From assembly GCA_030430205.1 (NCBI GenBank), contig JAUIGE010000026.1, positions 32,398 through 96,397 of the forward strand: a stretch of DNA of 64,000 nucleotides, in the 5' to 3' direction. Every line of letters starts with the position of its first letter. Positions within the stretch are counted from its first letter, which is position 1. The notes under the pieces are model-generated. The model was not told the origin of the DNA. It did not search any database and saw nothing but the letters and a program-made list of their open reading frames with translations. This document shows positions 60,188 through 64,000 of the stretch, one piece after another. Made by a program: the position numbers and the translations under genes. Origin of the DNA: Bacteroidia bacterium (GTDB taxonomy: Bacteria > Bacteroidota > Bacteroidia > J057).

Positions 60188-62578
60188 TTATTCATATTTC
60201 AGATTCTCCACAGGATTGGCTACGGCTGCCCGATAGGCGTGAAAACCGGTGGTCAGAATGGTCACCAATAAGGTGAGCCCTAATACCCATACAAACAAAC
60301 CCACTCCCAGACTCATGTGGTATTCGAAAGAGGTAAGCCAGTCTTTCATAAAGAAATAGGCCGTGGCAAAAGCGGGAATAGCGGCGATACCTACCAGCCA
60401 GACGAAATCTTTGACCAATAGGCTTACAAGACCTGGCACATCCGCCCCCAACACCTTGCGGACGCTGATTTCCTTGGAACGCTGTGAAGCCGTAAAGGAA
60501 GCAAGGCCCAAAAGGCCCAGACAGGCGATCAGGATTGTCAGGATAGAAAAGCCCAAAAAGAGCTGCCCTCTTTGCTGATCAGACTCATATTGCTCCTGGA
60601 AGTTCTCATCCAAAAATTCATATTCGAAGGGGATATTCGGAAAAGTCTCAGCCCAGGCTGATTTGGCAAAAGCAATCCCTTCTTCCAAATCACCTTTTAT
60701 TTTTACCAAAACCCGCCCATTATTAGAATTGGGAATAAACAGCAATGCCTCAATGGGGTCATAAAGGGATTTTTGGTGAAAATCTTTTACCACACCTATG
60801 ACATAGAAAAATGCGGAAGAGTCTGACCCATCCAATTGGAATTTTTTCCCAATGGCGTCATCCCAGCCCATCCGCCTCACCATGGCTTCATTGACAATGA
60901 CAGCCGATGAAGAATCCGTAGCAAACTCACGCGAAAAATTTCGGCCTGCAACAAAACTCATCCCCAAAGTGGGGAAGTAATCGTAATCTACCACATAATT
61001 GTCCACGCCCTTCGGCTCCATCAGGCCTTCTTTGCTTTCTATATTCATGATCTGCTTTCCAAAGCCATAGCCTGGTGCCGAGGATGCAGTAGATGCAATA
61101 GGAATGTTGGGACTTTGCAACAATTTCTCCCGCAAAACGGGCCATTTTTCCCGAGCTTCCCGGCTTGCAAAGCCAAAACGCATGACTTGCTCTTTGTCAA
61201 ATCCCAGGTCTTTATTTTGCACAAATTCCATTTGCTGATAAATGACGGCCGTGCCCACAAACATGAACATGGAAATCATGAACTGCACGACGACCAGCAC
61301 TCGGCGGAGGTTTTTACCGCCTATCTTTTTCCCGCGCCCCCCTTTCAAAGCAGAAATAGGTTTGAAAGAAGATAAAAAGAATGCGGGATAGGAACCTCCC
61401 AAAAAACCTGTGAACAAGACGATGGAAAAGAAAATCAGCAAAGGCTGGGTCTGCCAAAAAGCATGCATACTTAAATGCATGTCAAAAAGGCCATTGAAAG
61501 CGGGAATGCTCACCCACAACAGCAACAAACTCAGGCCTGCCGCAATGATACTTAGCAGAAAAGACTCAGTTAGAAACTGCCATACCAGTGAGCCGCGCTG
61601 TGCTCCCAGCACCTTGCGCATGCCTACTTCCAGCGAACGGCTGAAGGATCGGGCGGTCGCCATATTCATATAATTGATGCAGGCGATCAGAAGTAAAAAC
61701 AAGCCAATTGCAGAGAAAATATAAATATATTCCATATTTCCCGTCGGCTGAGGTTCTCCTTCAAAAGTGGAAGTGAGGTGAATATCTGTTATGCCAATCG
61801 TTTCATATTTGACGGTAATGCCGATGGGCTCAAAGATGGGCTTAACATGCTGATCAATAATGCCTTGCAGTTTTCCCTCAAATGCGACGGGATCTGCCCC
61901 TTCCCGCAACAGCACATAGCTGTAAATACCAAATCCCCCCCAATTGCCGCCAGCGCGGTTAAATCGTTCGTTGGAACTGGCAGCGATCAAAGCATCAGCA
62001 ATGATGTGTGAATTGATCGGCTGATCCTCATATACCCCCGTGACCTTCAGGGTGAACTCATCCACTGTAAGCACCTCCCCTACCGGGTTTTCGTCTCCAA
62101 ACAATCGACTGGCAACTGATTGACTCAACACAATGGTGTTGGGCTCCTTGAGGACTGTTTCTTTATCCCCTTTCAACAGATGGTAAGAAAAAACATCGAA
62201 AACAGTCGAGTCAACAAAATAAACTTCTTCCTCATAAAAGGAATCATCTTTTCCCTCCCGCTGAAAGCGTGTGTGCCCATTGTCGATAAATCGCACATAC
62301 TCCTCCACTTCTCCAAATTGTGTCTTTACTTCCATTGCCAGCGGCATTTGGGTGACCGCCCAGCGAAAAGCATTGTCTGGCTCCTGGATATCTGATGAGA
62401 TCCGGTATATGCGATCAGCCTTTTCGTGATAGCTATCATAGCTCAACTCCTGTGAAAGGTACAGGAGAATCAGCAGCGTAGCTGCCAGACCGATGGTCAG
62501 GCCCATGATATTGAGAAAAGCATAGAGGGGCTGCCGAAGCAGGTGGCGAACAGCGACTTTCAGGTAGTTTTTGAACAT
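60188..62578 (-). CDS. FtsX/MacB-type ABC transporter permease
   Basis: A protein of 796 residues, double FtsX architecture. One transmembrane segment at the N-terminus (LYAFLNIMGLTIGLAATLLIL), a periplasmic MacB-like domain (~45-285), three segments (~290-430, with RSLEVGMRKVLGAQRGSLVWQFL), a second periplasmic domain (~440-660), and three closing segments with the repeat KEISVRKVLGADVPGLVSLLVKDF. The family couples ATP hydrolysis by a separate ATPase to envelope work, often lipoprotein or peptide export. No ATPase gene adjoins. Single orphan permeases of this length are frequent in Bacteroidota. Confidence 0.9.
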   Translation of the reverse strand: MFKNYLKVAVRHLLRQPLYAFLNIMGLTIGLAATLLILLYLSQELSYDSYHEKADRIYRISSDIQEPDNAFRWAVTQMPLAMEVKTQFGEVEEYVRFIDNGHTRFQREGKDDSFYEEEVYFVDSTVFDVFSYHLLKGDKETVLKEPNTIVLSQSVASRLFGDENPVGEVLTVDEFTLKVTGVYEDQPINSHIIADALIAASSNERFNRAGGNWGGFGIYSYVLLREGADPVAFEGKLQGIIDQHVKPIFEPIGITVKYETIGITDIHLTSTFEGEPQPTGNMEYIYIFSAIGLFLLLIACINYMNMATARSFSRSLEVGMRKVLGAQRGSLVWQFLTESFLLSIIAAGLSLLLLWVSIPAFNGLFDMHLSMHAFWQTQPLLIFFSIVLFTGFLGGSYPAFFLSSFKPISALKGGRGKKIGGKNLRRVLVVVQFMISMFMFVGTAVIYQQMEFVQNKDLGFDKEQVMRFGFASREAREKWPVLREKLLQSPNIPIASTASSAPGYGFGKQIMNIESKEGLMEPKGVDNYVVDYDYFPTLGMSFVAGRNFSREFATDSSSAVIVNEAMVRRMGWDDAIGKKFQLDGSDSSAFFYVIGVVKDFHQKSLYDPIEALLFIPNSNNGRVLVKIKGDLEEGIAFAKSAWAETFPNIPFEYEFLDENFQEQYESDQQRGQLFLGFSILTILIACLGLLGLASFTASQRSKEISVRKVLGADVPGLVSLLVKDFVWLVGIAAIPAFATAYFFMKDWLTSFEYHMSLGVGLFVWVLGLTLLVTILTTGFHAYRAAVANPVENLKYE

Positions 62579-62708
62579 GAGGAAATGAATGGTTTGTTAT
62601 TCTAAAGTACTAATTTGCAGAACTTTATTACGAACCAGACCCAAATACCACATATACAGGTAGGGAGGCATTTGCAAATGCCCCCTCATCTCTGGGAATT
62701 GTGCCGCT

Positions 62709-63803
62709 TTACATAAAGCGACTGATCAAAGAATGAAAATGGTGCACGCAGCGCTCCATGCTCGGCGAAAATCGCCCTCTGTCATAAAAACGGGATTGCA
62801 CGCCTTGCTGCACACTCTCAACCACGGCTTCATCCTCCAATTCGGTGATGTCTATCAGGTTATCTTCCCATTTATAGGGAGAATCCTTATAGATATAGGT
62901 GCGGAAACTGACTTTCGTTTTGTTGTGAGAAAGGGGCTCAATGATATTCATGGACAATCCCCAGGGATAAAAATTGAACATCAGGTTGGGAAACAGCCAG
63001 AAGTAATAGGCAAAAATCCTGCGGCCATAGTCAGGTGAACTTTCAGGCAAATCAAAACAGGCTTCCCCTTCCTTGGCGATACCGACCTGCAGGTTGCAGA
63101 GCGGAAAAAGTTCATAGTCATAATTCTGAAAGTCCAGCGCCTCGTTGAGGCCCGGATGTACAAAAGGCACATGAAAGCCTTCCAGGAAATTGTCGCAATA
63201 CAATGCCCAATTGGCATTGACATAATAGGTCTTGGAGAACTCCGGTCTGAAGAACATTTCATCCAGGGGAAAGCCCTGCATACGCTCCACCATGGGCTGA
63301 ATGGCTTTTTCAAAATCGTAGGCCGGATCAAGGGAAACGAAAAGCATATTGAGCCATTCCTTAAAAGGAATCTCCGGCAAGTTATCCGACTCCGTCGGAA
63401 AATTCTGAGCCGTCTCAAAGCCGGGCATACGCAGAAAATCACCCTCCAGGCCAAAACATCGGCCATGGTACCCACAAACAAGTTTGGATCCGCCTTGCGG
63501 TTTTTCGACAATCAACTTGCCGCGGTGGGTACACACATTCGAAAGGCATTGAATGGCTTTATCCCGGGTGCGGGTAAATAGCAGCGGCTCGTCCAAAACA
63601 CCTGGCAGCAATTTAAAAGGGTATTGGCTGATCTTTTCGGTAAAGACATCTGTATCAGCGACATACAGCCAACTTCTGGCAAAAATTTTTTCTTTCACCT
63701 CTTCAAAAGCAGCAGCAGAGCGATAGAAAGAAGCAGGCAGGGTTTGGGCATTTTTGACAGCCGGGGAAACAAAAAAAGGGGAATCAAAGGTTGTATCAAT
63801 CAT
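62709..63803 (-). CDS. Rieske-type aromatic ring-hydroxylating oxygenase, alpha subunit
   Basis: A protein of 364 residues from the ATG at 63803. Rieske [2Fe-2S] domain (~45-150): CTHRG, then VCGYHGRCF, supplying the Cys-His pairs. Catalytic domain (~165-364) with the mononuclear iron motif DNFLEGFHVPFVHPGL (two His) and a later acidic ligand region ITELEDEAVVESVQQG. Electron transfer needs a reductase not seen here. The substrate is unknown; relatives oxidise aromatics, quaternary amines or similar. A strong hairpin lies only 9 bases before the start codon. Confidence 0.9.
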   Translation of the reverse strand: MIDTTFDSPFFVSPAVKNAQTLPASFYRSAAAFEEVKEKIFARSWLYVADTDVFTEKISQYPFKLLPGVLDEPLLFTRTRDKAIQCLSNVCTHRGKLIVEKPQGGSKLVCGYHGRCFGLEGDFLRMPGFETAQNFPTESDNLPEIPFKEWLNMLFVSLDPAYDFEKAIQPMVERMQGFPLDEMFFRPEFSKTYYVNANWALYCDNFLEGFHVPFVHPGLNEALDFQNYDYELFPLCNLQVGIAKEGEACFDLPESSPDYGRRIFAYYFWLFPNLMFNFYPWGLSMNIIEPLSHNKTKVSFRTYIYKDSPYKWEDNLIDITELEDEAVVESVQQGVQSRFYDRGRFSPSMERCVHHFHSLISRFM

Positions 63804-63811
63804 CAAGCAAC

Positions 63812-63855
63812 AAAAAATGTAGGTTTATGAAAAGGGTCATAAACCTACATTTTTT
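63812..63855. terminator. Perfect 19-bp hairpin between two leftward genes
   Basis: The arm 63812-63830 (AAAAAATGTAGGTTTATGA) is exactly complementary to 63837-63855, with a 6-base loop AAAGGG. Because the arms end in runs of A and T it can end transcription in both directions. It lies after the T9SS-sorted gene (stop at 63870) and immediately before the Rieske oxygenase start (63803), so it probably ends the upstream transcript. Confidence 0.85.
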
Positions 63856-63869
63856 CCATTTAGGTCCGC

Positions 63870-64000
63870 TTACTTTTTAACAATTTTTGCGACCATTTTC
63901 CGATCGCCGCTTTCTACTGAAAGCAAATATATAGCCTGCGGCAAATGTGCCACATCCAGTTTCACTTCAGATGAAGCCATCAGGCTTTCTTTCAGCACTT
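63870..64000 (-). CDS. T9SS-secreted protein, C-terminal sorting domain only
   Basis: Only the last ~43 residues lie in the window; the gene continues beyond 64000. The tail reads EVKLDVAHLPQAIYLLSVES, then KMVAKIVKK and stop (complement of 63870-63872). This is the end of a T9SS type A sorting domain (SPQAIYLLxVxSGxxKxVxKIVK-type). What precedes it is not visible. Confidence 0.8.
   Translation of the reverse strand, partial: VLKESLMASSEVKLDVAHLPQAIYLLSVESGDRKMVAKIVKK

Noticed and set aside
63812..63855. Attachment site or mobile-element end
   Set aside because: The perfect stem ends in A/T runs and lies at a gene end, as a terminator does; no integrase or second copy is present.

Overview
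The window comes from a Bacteroidota bacterium, most likely a marine, polysaccharide-degrading member of the Saprospiria/Cytophagia side of the phylum (the lineage is an inference). The signs are SusC/SusD outer-membrane pairs, many lipoproteins with short lipoboxes, type IX secretion (T9SS) C-terminal sorting domains on six proteins, a gliding-associated type B sorting domain, SprB repeats, and few Shine-Dalgarno sites. Two tRNA genes (Thr-CGT, Leu-CAA) are present. I see no phage, insertion sequence, CRISPR array or rRNA.

Layout. 1-4378: end of a serine hydrolase, a PLP aminotransferase, a GNAT acetyltransferase and a small secreted protein packed in one direction, then a YidE/AspT-type transporter. 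4381-12536: a probable beta-1,4-galactan utilization locus (GH53 lipoprotein, a SusE-like lipoprotein, SusD, SusC), interrupted by a DUF2141 gene; its SusD carries two SusE/F-type carbohydrate-binding repeats inside the SusD fold. 12862-21424: three further SusC-like receptors, related to the galactan SusC but without the N-terminal carboxypeptidase-like domain and without SusD partners; tRNA-Thr and a small secreted protein lie between them. 21657-28477: universal stress protein, secreted nuclease-like protein, membrane protein, quinone oxidoreductase, YtcJ-like amidohydrolase, histone-deacetylase-family protein. 28549-30942: two AT-richer genes, a HExxH-type metallopeptidase-like lipoprotein and a serine hydrolase.

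31038-40533: a probable alginate utilization locus: PL6 alginate lyase, an SDR likely to reduce the unsaturated uronate product DEHU, SusC (frameshifted), SusD, and an NRAMP-fold transporter that lacks the canonical metal-binding motifs. Two promoter regions of this locus carry the same 14-bp palindrome (ATTGGTNNACCAAT) repeated at an exact 15-bp step, which looks like a shared operator array. I consider this the strongest candidate for a new regulatory arrangement; no regulator gene is in the window.

40662-64000: large T9SS-secreted surface proteins (SprB-repeat, PKD/Ig-like with type B sorting domain, BTRD1-repeat plus beta-lactamase-like), tRNA-Leu, nadC, a DUF3298 lipoprotein, polyprenyl synthetase, rhomboid protease, a glutamate-cysteine-ligase/CBS fusion, two PAP2 phosphatases, a coiled-coil protein, another T9SS cargo protein, an FtsX-type ABC permease, a Rieske oxygenase and the tail of one more T9SS cargo protein.

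Four intergenic stretches (6280, 27510, 44264 and 45242) are built from degenerate 7-bp units with different sequences, a repeat type reminiscent of the heptanucleotide STRR elements of filamentous cyanobacteria.
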